Positions 17,194-25,414 of a stretch of 64,000 nucleotides of DNA are shown one piece after another. The position numbers and the translations under genes were made by a program. The DNA lies in the NCBI RefSeq assembly GCF_002900965.1, contig NZ_PJOM01000002.1, forward strand, positions 310,001 to 374,000, written 5' to 3'. Under the pieces are notes generated by a model. That model ran no database searches. It saw only the letters and a program-made list of their open reading frames with translations, and had not been told where the DNA came from. Origin of the DNA: Pseudotabrizicola formosa. Its GTDB lineage: Bacteria > Pseudomonadota > Alphaproteobacteria > Rhodobacterales > Rhodobacteraceae. Each line of letters begins with the position of its first letter. Position 1 is the first letter of the stretch.

Positions 17194-18927
17194 ATGGACA
17201 GGCAAATGACAGCGCGGGCACTGTTGGCCGGTATGGGCATTGCGGCAGGTTTGGGGCTGTATGGTCTGTCACAGCTGGCAGAGGCCGGCAGCCTTGCCGG
17301 ATTGCCCCTGTTGGCGGCGGCGAGCTTTGTGCTTTGCTTTTTTACCGCCCTCATGCTGATGACCGGCCCGCTTGGCGCCGCGCGGGCCGCCCTTGGCGCG
17401 CTGCTGATTGCCGTGGGGGTAACCGTCCTGTCGGGCAGTGCCGCTCTGGGCTTTGTCCGGGCCGAGGATGTGCTGGACAGCCCGCATGTGGTGCTGGGCT
17501 GCATGATCCTGACCTTGCTTCCCCTGCCGTTCTGGATCGCGCTGCAGCGGGGGGACTGGCAGAATTATGCGGTCTTGTTTGGGGAAAGCTGGGCCATTGT
17601 GGTCCGTGTTCTTGCGGCTTGGGCCTTTGTCGGGCTGGTCTGGGCGATCATCCTGTTGTCGGATGCGCTGCTCAAAGGGGTGGGGATCACCCTGATCGAC
17701 CAGATGGTGGATCTGGGCCCGACCAGCTGGCTGATCACCGGGGGGGCCTTGGGGCTTGGGCTGGCGGTGGTGCTGGACCTGTCGGATGTCGTCAGCCCCA
17801 GCCTGATCCTGCGGTTTTTGCGATTGCTGCTCCCGGTGGTGTTCGTGGTGTCGGGCGTGTTTCTGGTGGCCCTGCCGGTCAGGGGCGTCTCTGGCCTCTT
17901 CGGGGGGTGGTCTTTTGCCATGACGCTGCTTGCCATGGCTGGAGCGGCGACCGTTCTGGTGACGGTGGTGGTGGATCAGGACGATGCACAGGCCGCGCGC
18001 GGCCGGGTCCTGACCGGGATGGCTCGGGCCATGGCACTGATGCTGCCGGTGATGGCGGGGCTGGGGGCCTGGGCGGTCTGGGTGCGGGTGGCGCAATATG
18101 GCTGGACGCCCGAGCGGGTGTTTGCCGCACAGACCGCTGCGCTTGCGCTTGGCTATGGCGGGCTTTACGCCTTGGCGGTGCTGCGCGGGGCAGGGTGGAT
18201 GGCGCGGGTTAGGCGGGCCAATGTGGGCATGGCTTTGGCGCTGATGGGTCTGGCCCTGTTGGCGCTGACCCCGGTGCTGAGCGCCGAGCGATTGTCCGCG
18301 CGCAGCCTCATGGCGCGGCTGGACGACGGGCGCTTGTCGGTCACAGAGCTTGACCCCACAGTGCTGGACCGCTGGGGCGTTCCGGGGGCGCGGGCACGCG
18401 ACGTGCTGGAGGCACGGGCGGCAGAACCGGGGCAGGAGGATCTGGCCCGGCGGCTGGCTCTGGTGGCCCCGAAGGGCGGCGCCGCTGACCGCGATGCGGT
18501 GCTGGGTGCTTTGGTCGGGTTGTTGCCGCTGCAGCCCGAGGGGGCCGCAGCCACGCGTGACATGTATCTGGGCGCGTTGGACGACTACCGGCTGACGGCG
18601 TTGCACGAAAGCTGCACCCGCCAGATGCCCGGTGGTGGCGCGGGCTGTGTGATGGTGGTGGCCGATCTTGTCCCCGGTCTGCCCGGCGAAGAGGCGCTGC
18701 TGCTGGATTATGGTCCGGGTGGCTTTGTGCAGTTCACCGGCTTTCGCAACGACCCGGTCTTGGGGCCGACGATCCGCGACGTGATACCGGCAGAAGGGGT
18801 CCTGCCCCAGTACGAAGAGGGCGTGGCCTTGATCCGCGCCTGGCAGGCTGCCCCGCCCGCAACCCTACCGCTGGCCTTGAACCAGGTGGCCGTTCCGGGC
18901 GGAGGCGGGCTTATTCTGGCCCCTTAA
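17194..18927 (+). CDS. DUF4153 family polytopic membrane protein
   Basis: A 577-residue protein whose first 380 residues consist of about ten to twelve hydrophobic helices, matching DUF4153; the last 190 residues are soluble and contain a Pro/Gly-rich C-terminus. No catalytic motif is visible and the function is unknown. The ATG at 17194 is preferred to an upstream in-frame start because the residues before it are Arg-rich and unlike a membrane N-terminus. It diverges from pstB. Confidence 0.8.
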   Translation: MDRQMTARALLAGMGIAAGLGLYGLSQLAEAGSLAGLPLLAAASFVLCFFTALMLMTGPLGAARAALGALLIAVGVTVLSGSAALGFVRAEDVLDSPHVVLGCMILTLLPLPFWIALQRGDWQNYAVLFGESWAIVVRVLAAWAFVGLVWAIILLSDALLKGVGITLIDQMVDLGPTSWLITGGALGLGLAVVLDLSDVVSPSLILRFLRLLLPVVFVVSGVFLVALPVRGVSGLFGGWSFAMTLLAMAGAATVLVTVVVDQDDAQAARGRVLTGMARAMALMLPVMAGLGAWAVWVRVAQYGWTPERVFAAQTAALALGYGGLYALAVLRGAGWMARVRRANVGMALALMGLALLALTPVLSAERLSARSLMARLDDGRLSVTELDPTVLDRWGVPGARARDVLEARAAEPGQEDLARRLALVAPKGGAADRDAVLGALVGLLPLQPEGAAATRDMYLGALDDYRLTALHESCTRQMPGGGAGCVMVVADLVPGLPGEEALLLDYGPGGFVQFTGFRNDPVLGPTIRDVIPAEGVLPQYEEGVALIRAWQAAPPATLPLALNQVAVPGGGGLILAP

Positions 18928-19008
18928 TCGGTGCGGGCTGAGGGCAAAGATTTGTTAACCTCTGTGACTTAGCCTTGCGACGGTTTCAGGATAAACAGGG
19001 GCGCACCA

Positions 19009-19596
19009 GTGTACGGGCTGATCAATCGTGCTCTGGAAAACTTCCTCAAGGAGCGCCATGGCGCGGCGCTGTGGCAGCGGGTGGTTCAGCGGGCGCAATC
19101 ACCCTTCGATGGGTTCGAGCCGTTGTTGACCTACGATGCCGCCCTGACCGATGCCTTGGTCACTGCCGCGGCTGACCTGCTTGGCCAGACCCGCGAAACC
19201 GTGCTGGAAGACCTCGGCACCGAACTGGTGTCGCACCGCGACCGGGACGGGTTGCGGCGGCTGTTGCGGTTCGGCGGGGTCAGCTTTCGTGATTTCCTGC
19301 ATTCGCTGGAGGAATTGCCGGATCGTGCGCGGTTGGCGCTGCCCTATCTCGAATTGCCGGCGCTTGCCCTGCAAGATCACGGGGCGGGGCGGTTTACCCT
19401 GCGGGCGCTGCCTTATGTCACGGGCGCGGGCTATATTCTGATGGGTTTGCTGCGGGCAATGGCAGATGACTATGGCGCGCTGGTCGTGCTGGACCTGGCC
19501 CCTTCGGTGGCGGGGGTTGATGTGATCCAGATCCATGTGCTGGACGAAGCCTTTGCCGAAGGCCGGCCGTTTGATCTGGCGGCGGGCACGGTATGA
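19009..19596 (+). CDS. H-NOX (heme NO-binding) domain protein lacking the proximal His
   Basis: A 195-residue stand-alone H-NOX-fold protein, starting from GTG with AGGGG upstream (MYGLINRALENFL). H-NOX proteins bind heme through a His near residue 102 and a YxSxR clamp and signal NO or O2 to partner enzymes. Aligning by eye at FL(x)6, the proximal-His position is Pro104 (SLEELPDRA), and the YxSxR site reads GRFTLRA. His98 is the only nearby His. Either it binds heme differently or it senses another ligand. It sits 3 bases upstream of a diguanylate cyclase with an HNOBA-like N-terminus, its probable partner. Confidence 0.8.
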   Translation: MYGLINRALENFLKERHGAALWQRVVQRAQSPFDGFEPLLTYDAALTDALVTAAADLLGQTRETVLEDLGTELVSHRDRDGLRRLLRFGGVSFRDFLHSLEELPDRARLALPYLELPALALQDHGAGRFTLRALPYVTGAGYILMGLLRAMADDYGALVVLDLAPSVAGVDVIQIHVLDEAFAEGRPFDLAAGTV

Positions 19597-19599
19597 CAT

Positions 19600-20619
19600 A
19601 TGGCTGATCGGTGCAAACCGGCTGCAAGCCCTTGCGTCGCCCCGGTTGCCTTGGGGACTGCGGCGATGGACCGGCTGATGCCGATGCATCTGCATCTGTC
19701 GGCCATTGGCAGCATCACGGCCCGTGGCCCGACGCTGGCCAAGATTGCAGCCGGGCTGGAACTGATTGGCCGGGATTTCTTTGACCTGTTCGAGGTGCGT
19801 CGGCCGGGCGGTGTCAGCTGCATGGCCGACCTTTTGGCGCGACAGGGGCAACGACTGCATCTGTGCCTGCGCCACGCGGGGGCGGAGTTTCGCGGCCTGG
19901 CAATGACGGATGCAGCCGATGGGATCGTGCTCAACCTGTCTTTCGGGATTGGCGTGGTCGATGCGGTCCGGACCCACAGCCTGACCGATGCCGATTTCGC
20001 GGCCACCGACCTGACGGTCGAGCTGCTGTATCTGGTGGAGGTGAAGCGCGCGGTGATGGGCGAGTTGCAGCGGCTGAATCTCCGGCTGCAAGGGGCCAAG
20101 TCGCAGGCAGAAGAGCTGGCGATGACCGACACGCTGACCGGATTGCGCAACCGCCGCGCGCTGGATCTTGCCCTCGCGCGGACGGTTGCCTCTGACAACC
20201 CCTTTGCGTTGCTCCGTCTGGATCTGGATCATTTCAAGGCGGTGAACGACAGGCTGGGCCATGCCGCCGGTGATCATGTCTTGCGGGTGGTTGCCAAGGT
20301 GCTGGCAAATGAAACGCGTGCGGACGATCTGGTTGCCAGGGTGGGGGGGGATGAATTTGTCATCCTGCTGCCACGCCTGACAAATCTGACCCGCGTGACA
20401 TGGGTGGCAGACCGGATCATCGCGGGCGTGGCGCAACCGATCCTGTTTGATGGCCAGATCTGCCAGATCGGGGCCAGTGCGGGGGTGACGGTGTCGACAC
20501 TTTACGGCATGTGCAACGCTCAGGTGATGCTGAACGATGCGGACCGGGCGCTTTACGCGGCCAAACGGGCCGGGCGCGGGCGTGTCATGACCTTCTCGCC
20601 CGATCTGGCGCTTGACTAG
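19600..20619 (+). CDS. diguanylate cyclase with HNOBA-like sensor domain
   Basis: A 339-residue protein. The N-terminal 140 residues (MHLHLSAIG, then IGRDFFDLFEVRRPG) resemble the heme-NO-binding-associated PAS-like domain; a short coiled coil near 150-170 leads to the GGDEF domain. The active-site motif RVGGDEFVILL is intact, and RADD five residues upstream is a complete inhibitory I-site (RxxD), so it should make cyclic di-GMP with product inhibition. It follows the H-NOX gene by three bases, consistent with H-NOX control of c-di-GMP. Confidence 0.9.
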   Translation: MADRCKPAASPCVAPVALGTAAMDRLMPMHLHLSAIGSITARGPTLAKIAAGLELIGRDFFDLFEVRRPGGVSCMADLLARQGQRLHLCLRHAGAEFRGLAMTDAADGIVLNLSFGIGVVDAVRTHSLTDADFAATDLTVELLYLVEVKRAVMGELQRLNLRLQGAKSQAEELAMTDTLTGLRNRRALDLALARTVASDNPFALLRLDLDHFKAVNDRLGHAAGDHVLRVVAKVLANETRADDLVARVGGDEFVILLPRLTNLTRVTWVADRIIAGVAQPILFDGQICQIGASAGVTVSTLYGMCNAQVMLNDADRALYAAKRAGRGRVMTFSPDLALD

Positions 20620-20645
20620 GGAACTGCGCCGGTCAGCCGGACGTT
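20620..20645 (+). promoter_or_regulatory. EcfG-type promoter upstream of dps
   Basis: GGAAC (20620-20624) and CGTT (20642-20645) are separated by 17 bp, matching the EcfG -35/-10 consensus GGAAC-N16/17-CGTT. It lies 55 bp upstream of the dps start, at the stop codon of the diguanylate cyclase gene. Confidence 0.75.
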
Positions 20646-20699
20646 CTTTCGCCATAAGGGGGGCCAAGTCCGGCTGCCCGCATGTCGAAAGGACCACCT

Positions 20700-21194
20700 A
20701 TGTCTGAAGCACTGAAAGCTGTTCCCGGATCTGACAAGATCGACACCGGAATCACCGGCGTGACGGCCATCGCCAAGGGGCTGAGCGATTCCCTTGCCGA
20801 CACTTATCGGCTTTTGTTCAAAACCCATGCCGTGCACTGGAATGTCGAGGGCCCGATGTTCCATTCGATTCACGTGCTGACCGAAGCCCAGTACAACAAC
20901 CTGTTCAAGGCGGCTGACGATCTGGCAGAGCGCATTCGTGCCCTTGGACGGATTGCTCCGTTCCAGATGTCTGAAATCACCCGCATGTCTTGCGTGAAAG
21001 ACCCGGCCAAACTGGGATCGGCGCAAGAGATGGTTGAAGATCTGGCAAGCGACCACGAAGCGGTGGTGCGCCGGATGCGCGATGTGATCGAGCAGGCCGA
21101 AAAGGGGCAGGATGTGGCAACCGCCGATCTGCTGACCGCCCGCTGCGCCTTTCACGAAAAAGCGGCATGGATGCTGCGCGCGACGGCAAAGTAA
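20700..21194 (+). CDS. dps: Dps family DNA-binding ferritin-like protein
   Basis: A 164-residue Dps/ferritin-like protein forming 12-subunit shells that store iron, consume peroxide and protect DNA. The ferroxidase ligands are in THAVHWNVEGPMFHSIH (His, His, Asp-equivalent region) followed by EAQYNNLFKAADDLAERIRALG, the family signature. The ATG at 20700 follows GAAAGGA. The EcfG-type promoter upstream and a strong terminator downstream make it a single-gene unit of the general stress response. Confidence 0.93.
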   Translation: MSEALKAVPGSDKIDTGITGVTAIAKGLSDSLADTYRLLFKTHAVHWNVEGPMFHSIHVLTEAQYNNLFKAADDLAERIRALGRIAPFQMSEITRMSCVKDPAKLGSAQEMVEDLASDHEAVVRRMRDVIEQAEKGQDVATADLLTARCAFHEKAAWMLRATAK

Positions 21195-21223
21195 GCCTGA
21201 CGCCAACCTGCCCTTTCCAAGTA

Positions 21224-21252
21224 AAAGGCCCCGGATTTCTCCGGGGCCTTTC
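21224..21252. terminator. bidirectional rho-independent terminator after dps
   Basis: An 11-bp stem AAAGGCCCCGG / CCGGGGCCTTT with loop ATTTCT lies 30 bp after the dps stop, between dps and the convergent secreted-protein gene. A/T tracts on both sides let it serve both genes. Confidence 0.85.
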
Positions 21253-21274
21253 TTCAGTTTGATCGCGGTAGATC

Positions 21275-21760
21275 TTACTTCAGACGTGCAACGACGCCAT
21301 CGGCAAAGGCTGCGATCAGAGCATTGTAATATTCCGGCGTATCGCTGAACGCGCCTTCCAGGACCGTGCCATCAGCGGCAAAGGCCTGTGCATTGAGCGC
21401 CGAGACCGTCAACTCGTAATTGTCGGATTTCGGACCATCGGTTTCATTGACCACATTGACCATGCCGACCATCACGGCGTCTTCGACACCAAGCTGGCTT
21501 TGGAACGAATTGGCAAGCGACAGCTCATCAATGTCGATGAGGATCTTCGATCCTTCTTCACCGGTGCGGTCAACCAGGCGCGCCAGAATGGCATTTTCCA
21601 GATCGCCAGCGGCGTTGGTCCAATAGGCTGCTGCCTCGGCATTGGTGATTGCGGTGATGTCGGCCTCGACGGACACTTCTTCGATCAGGGTGACATCCTG
21701 AGCAAAAGCGGCATTTGCGAGGAAGACGGCGGTGGTCGTCATAAGAATTTTGCGGAACAT
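21275..21760 (-). CDS. secreted protein of unknown function, EcfG-controlled
   Basis: A 161-residue acidic protein with a clear signal peptide (MFRKILMTTTAVFLANAAFA, cleavage before QD). The mature part is rich in Asp, Glu and Ala and has no Cys, so it is a soluble periplasmic or secreted protein. No domain is recognised. An EcfG-type promoter 56-80 bp upstream and its position next to phyR point to a stress-response role. The start has GAAAGGAT upstream. Confidence 0.75.
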   Translation of the reverse strand: MFRKILMTTTAVFLANAAFAQDVTLIEEVSVEADITAITNAEAAAYWTNAAGDLENAILARLVDRTGEEGSKILIDIDELSLANSFQSQLGVEDAVMVGMVNVVNETDGPKSDNYELTVSALNAQAFAADGTVLEGAFSDTPEYYNALIAAFADGVVARLK

Positions 21761-21815
21761 GAGCAGATCCTTTCAGGCAATGAATGCGCAGCCAATTACC
21801 TGCGCTTGATTGACA

Positions 21816-21840
21816 AACGCGCGTTTGATCAAAAGGTTCC
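21816..21840 (-). promoter_or_regulatory. EcfG-type promoter of the secreted-protein gene
   Basis: On the minus strand GGAAC (21840-21836) and CGTT (21819-21816) are separated by 16 bp, an exact match to the EcfG consensus. It faces the gene at 21275-21760. Confidence 0.75.
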
Positions 21841-21858
21841 CCAAGGTTTGCATGGTGC

Positions 21859-21891
21859 AAAAAAAACGCCTGCCACAGCGGGCAGGCGTTT
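21859..21891 (-). terminator. rho-independent terminator of phyR
   Basis: An 11-bp stem AAACGCCTGCC / GGCAGGCGTTT with a 6-base loop; on the minus strand it is followed by a run of eight T, 40 bp after the phyR stop. Confidence 0.88.
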
Positions 21892-21930
21892 GGTTGTTGG
21901 TGCAGGTCTTGCGCCGCTCTCGCCTCACGC

Positions 21931-22740
21931 TCAGGCGTGCAGGGTCTCGGTCGATGAGAAGAACATCGCCTGGCTCACGGCGGAGCGGACCTGTTCTTCC
22001 GAGAACGGTTTGGTGATCAGGAATGCCGGCTCTGGTTTGTCTCCGGTCAGCAACCGCTCGGGGAAGGCGGTGATGAAGATGACCGGAATATCGTCAAACT
22101 GCGCAAGGATATCGTTCACGGCATCAATGCCCGAGGAATCATCGGCCAGTTGAATGTCCGACAGGATCAGATCGGGCCGTTCGCGGGCTGCCAGCTCCAC
22201 GGCCTCGCGGCGGGTGCGCGCAACGCCGGTGACCTTGTGACCGATCTGGCCAACGATATCGACGATATCCATGGCAATGATTGCCTCATCCTCGATCACC
22301 ATGACCTTGCCGGTCACCGATGCTTCCATCTCGCGAATCGCCGCATCCAGCAGGACCTGCACATCGCTTTCGTCTTGCGCCATGATTTCGGCGATTGCAG
22401 GCCGGTCAAACCCTTCGATCGCATGCAGCAACAAGGCTTCGCGCGAGTTTGGCGTCAGCCCCGCCATATGGACCTGCGCCCGTTTCGCCAGAATATCGTC
22501 ATCGGTATCCAGCGGGGCACCTGCACTGGCCCAGACCCGGTGAAAGCAGTGAAACAGGCCAATCCTTGGCGATGTTGCTTCGCGCACCGGAGTATCTTCG
22601 ATCAGGATGCTTTCCAGCGTGGCAGCCGCGTAGCGATCACCACTGTCCTGGCTGCCGGTGAGGGCACGGGCATAGCGGCGCAGAAAGGGAAGGTCGGCCG
22701 CAATTGCCGAAGTCAGATCGAAGGTCGCAGAGGCATTCAT
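21931..22740 (-). CDS. phyR: general stress response regulator PhyR (sigma-like/receiver anti-anti-sigma)
   Basis: A 269-residue PhyR. The N-terminal half is an ECF-sigma mimic (LPFLRRYARALTGSQDSGD, then LTPNSREALLLHAIEGF in the sigma4-like part). The C-terminal receiver has VIEDEAIIAMD, the phosphoacceptor Asp in LILSDIQLAD, and Lys in ITKPFS. When phosphorylated, PhyR binds NepR and frees EcfG. It is transcribed divergently from nepR-ecfG from a shared palindromic EcfG promoter, giving positive feedback. The ATG at 22740 is at the family start. Confidence 0.95.
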   Translation of the reverse strand: MNASATFDLTSAIAADLPFLRRYARALTGSQDSGDRYAAATLESILIEDTPVREATSPRIGLFHCFHRVWASAGAPLDTDDDILAKRAQVHMAGLTPNSREALLLHAIEGFDRPAIAEIMAQDESDVQVLLDAAIREMEASVTGKVMVIEDEAIIAMDIVDIVGQIGHKVTGVARTRREAVELAARERPDLILSDIQLADDSSGIDAVNDILAQFDDIPVIFITAFPERLLTGDKPEPAFLITKPFSEEQVRSAVSQAMFFSSTETLHA

Positions 22741-22767
22741 TATTTTCTCCCCAGTTTCGTTTTCTAC

Positions 22768-22800
22768 GGAACCAAACGCACTGGCTTCGCGTTCGGTTCC
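22768..22800. promoter_or_regulatory. bidirectional palindromic EcfG promoter (phyR / nepR-ecfG)
   Basis: The plus strand has GGAAC (22768-22772), 17 bp, CGTT (22790-22793). The minus strand has GGAAC (22800-22796), 17 bp, CGTT (22778-22775). The two promoters overlap almost completely, so one 33-bp element drives phyR leftward (start 22740) and nepR-ecfG rightward (start 22831). Confidence 0.8.
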
Positions 22801-22830
22801 ATGAATAAATGCGGGATTCAGTAGCACAGC

Positions 22831-22992
22831 ATGATGATGGAACATATGGCAGGTGACAACCAGAAGTCCAGTTTGCGCAAGGACATCGACGAAAACCTGA
22901 AACGTGTCTATGAAGATGCGTTGAAAGAGGAAGTGCCGGATCGGTTCAAGCAGTTGCTTGAGCAGTTGAAGGCCAAGGAGTCAAAAAAATGA
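22831..22992 (+). CDS. nepR: anti-sigma factor NepR
   Basis: A 53-residue protein, MMMEHMAGDNQK at the start and then the NepR core IDENLKRVYEDAL followed by PDRFKQLLEQL, the two amphipathic helices that clamp EcfG and PhyR. Several in-frame ATGs (22831, 22834, 22837, 22846) are possible starts. The stop codon overlaps the ATG of ecfG (ATGA), coupling synthesis of the anti-sigma and the sigma factor. The short length and gene order phyR-nepR-ecfG are those of the alphaproteobacterial general stress response. Confidence 0.93.
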   Translation: MMMEHMAGDNQKSSLRKDIDENLKRVYEDALKEEVPDRFKQLLEQLKAKESKK

Positions 22993-23564
22993 CTTCCGTT
23001 CCCGTCGCTCAGGCTGACCCGCGTGACGAAATGGCGAACCACATCCCGTCATTGCGCGCTTTTGCAATCTCGCTGACCCGCAATGTAAGCGAGGCGGATG
23101 ATCTTGTGCAGGAAACGATCCTGAAGGCATGGTCGAACATCGAAAAGTTCACCGTTGGCACCGATCTGCGGGCCTGGCTGTTTACCATCCTGCGCAACAC
23201 CTTCTTTTCGTCCAAGCGCAAGACTCGCCGCGAAGTGCAGGACACCGACGGTGTCCACGCGGCGACCATGTTCGAAAAACCGCATCACGACGGGCGGCTT
23301 GCCTTTACCGATTTCAGTCACGCTTTTGACAAGCTGTCGCCGGAACACCGGGAGGTTCTGATCCTTGTGGGGGCCAATGGCTATTCCTATGAAGAGGCGG
23401 CGCAGATGATGGGGGTCGCGATCGGCACAGCGAAAAGCCGTGCCAACCGGGCGCGGGCAAAGCTGTGTGATCTTCTCGGTCTGGCCGAAGGTGAGGATAT
23501 CCTGGCGGAACAATCCGGCGCGACCCTTGCCGTGATGGGCCGGTCAGGATTTCAGGCCGCATGA
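22989..23564 (+). CDS. ecfG: general stress sigma factor EcfG
   Basis: A 191-residue ECF sigma factor of the EcfG group. Sigma2 contains SLTRNVSEADDLVQETILKAW and TDLRAWLFTILRNTFFS; sigma4 contains LSPEHREVLILVGANGYSYEE and IGTAKSRANRARAKL. It directs RNA polymerase to GGAAC-N16/17-CGTT promoters, several of which lie in this window, including its own. It overlaps nepR by four bases and the downstream kinase gene by four bases. Confidence 0.95.
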   Translation: MTSVPVAQADPRDEMANHIPSLRAFAISLTRNVSEADDLVQETILKAWSNIEKFTVGTDLRAWLFTILRNTFFSSKRKTRREVQDTDGVHAATMFEKPHHDGRLAFTDFSHAFDKLSPEHREVLILVGANGYSYEEAAQMMGVAIGTAKSRANRARAKLCDLLGLAEGEDILAEQSGATLAVMGRSGFQAA

Positions 23565-25387
23565 CAGCCAGACGTGTCGCCGTGCGGCGGCGGTTTTCAG
23601 GGCTAGGCTTCCGCCTGATGGCGGTGATGGGTGTGGCCCTTCTGCCGCTTGCCATCCTGAGCTATGTTCAGGGTCTGAAAACCGCGCAGCTTGCCGAGGC
23701 ACGGGTGACCAATGTGATCCGGGGGGAAACCCTGATGGCGGCCAATCCGCTGATCGCCGAAATTGTCAAGGCGCAGACCAAGACCGCCACATTGTCGGTG
23801 GTGCTGCCTTCGGTGCTGCAAGGGGATGAAGAGTCCAATCTGGCTGCCTGTCGCAACATCATGGACAGGATTGTCGAAGCGGATATCGGTCTCATCACTT
23901 TTGCCGGATATGTCGATCGAGATGGTCAGATGCGTTGTGGTGCCCGGAACGAACAGCGCGATCTGGCGGGTACGGAGGCCATGGCGCAGCTGATGACCGA
24001 CCCTGGCCCCAAGATTGCCGTGAACCCCTATGGTCCGGTGTCGCGTGAATCGGTGCTGATCGTGTCGCATCCGGTTCGTGACCGTTTTGGCGAGCTGACA
24101 GGTTTCGCCTTTGTGTCTTTGCCCCATGTCGCGCTGGATCGGCGCATTCAGATTCAGGCAGCGGATGAGAAACAGCCGCTGTCGCTGATTACCTTTGATG
24201 CCAAGGGCGAATTGCTGACGTCTTCGGTCGGAATGGAGGAGGCGCGCAACGACCTGCCGGCCAACCGGACGCTGGAAAATCTGGCCCAGGGCAACGGCCG
24301 GAGCTTTGTAGCCAACACGGTTTCGGGCGAGCGGCGGGCCTTTGCGCTGGTACCGTTGCAGGCGGGGACGCTCTATCTGCTGGGCTCTTGGCCTGCGGAC
24401 CGGCTGAACCGGACAATTTTCGAAGGGGCGTTTCCGGCCTTTCTGTTCCCGATGATGATGTGGGCGGCAAGTTTGCTGGTGGCCTTGCTGGCGTCGGAGA
24501 GCCAGGTGCTGCGGCATGTGCGGCAGTTGCGCGACCGGATCACCGCCTTCGCCGCCGGTGAGCGGCAGTTGCCGCGCCTGAACATGGCCGGGGCTGCGCT
24601 GGAGTTGCGGTCGGTCGGGCGGGCCTATGAGCGGATGACCGAGGCGGTGGTGCGCAATGAAGCGGATCTGGAAAACACCATTCACCAAAAGGAAGTGCTG
24701 CTGCGCGAAGTTCACCACCGCGTGAAGAACAACCTGCAACTTATTGCCTCCATTCTGAATATGCAGTTGCGGGGTGCCCGTACCAACGAGGCGAAAGAGG
24801 CGATGCGTACGGTTCAGGACCGGGTGATCAGTCTGGCGACCGTGCACCGCGAGTTGTATCAGACCAGCGGGCTGACCGATGTGCGCGCCGACGAGTTGTT
24901 GCCGCGTATCGCCACCGATCTGCTGCGGATCGGCTCGGCCCCGGGACGTCGCTTTACACTGGAAGCGCAGGTGGATGATATCCGCTTGACGCCGGATCAA
25001 GCGGTGCCTTTGGCGCTGTTCCTGACCGAGGGCATGGCAAATGTGATCAAGCACTCTCCCGTAGGGCCTACCGGCAAGGCGGAGGTAAGGCTGACGCTAG
25101 AGCGGTTGGAAAGCCGCATTGCCCGGTTTACCCTGAGCAATAGCCTGAAGCCGTCCGGAGAGGCAGACACCGGTTTCCCGCAAGGGGATGGCACAGACGG
25201 CTTTGGAACCCAGTTGTTGACGGCTTTCTCTCAGCAATTGAGCGGCAAGATAACCCGCACCCAGAGCGAAGATCGCTATGTGCTGAGCGTCGATTTTCCC
25301 ATGCGTCCCCTGTCAGAAGCGGAAGAGCGGGTCGCTCCGAAAGTGGCTGCCCATCCGCAAGCGGATGATGAGGATGACCTGTCCTGA
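23561..25387 (+). CDS. sensor histidine kinase with HRxxN H-box (PhyK-like)
   Basis: A 608-residue membrane kinase. A helix near residues 18-38, a periplasmic sensor domain to about 285, a second helix near 290-312 and a HAMP-like linker precede the dimerisation/phosphoacceptor motif REVHHRVKNNLQLIASIL near 380 (HisKA_2/HWE type) and an ATPase domain with TEGMANVIKHS and DGFGTQLL. Kinases of this class phosphorylate PhyR. It starts inside the ecfG stop codon (ATGA), so it is likely the PhyK of this locus. The sensed signal is unknown. Confidence 0.88.
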   Translation: MTARRVAVRRRFSGLGFRLMAVMGVALLPLAILSYVQGLKTAQLAEARVTNVIRGETLMAANPLIAEIVKAQTKTATLSVVLPSVLQGDEESNLAACRNIMDRIVEADIGLITFAGYVDRDGQMRCGARNEQRDLAGTEAMAQLMTDPGPKIAVNPYGPVSRESVLIVSHPVRDRFGELTGFAFVSLPHVALDRRIQIQAADEKQPLSLITFDAKGELLTSSVGMEEARNDLPANRTLENLAQGNGRSFVANTVSGERRAFALVPLQAGTLYLLGSWPADRLNRTIFEGAFPAFLFPMMMWAASLLVALLASESQVLRHVRQLRDRITAFAAGERQLPRLNMAGAALELRSVGRAYERMTEAVVRNEADLENTIHQKEVLLREVHHRVKNNLQLIASILNMQLRGARTNEAKEAMRTVQDRVISLATVHRELYQTSGLTDVRADELLPRIATDLLRIGSAPGRRFTLEAQVDDIRLTPDQAVPLALFLTEGMANVIKHSPVGPTGKAEVRLTLERLESRIARFTLSNSLKPSGEADTGFPQGDGTDGFGTQLLTAFSQQLSGKITRTQSEDRYVLSVDFPMRPLSEAEERVAPKVAAHPQADDEDDLS

Positions 25388-25414
25388 TCCGGGGCGGGTG
25401 GTGATACCGGAACA

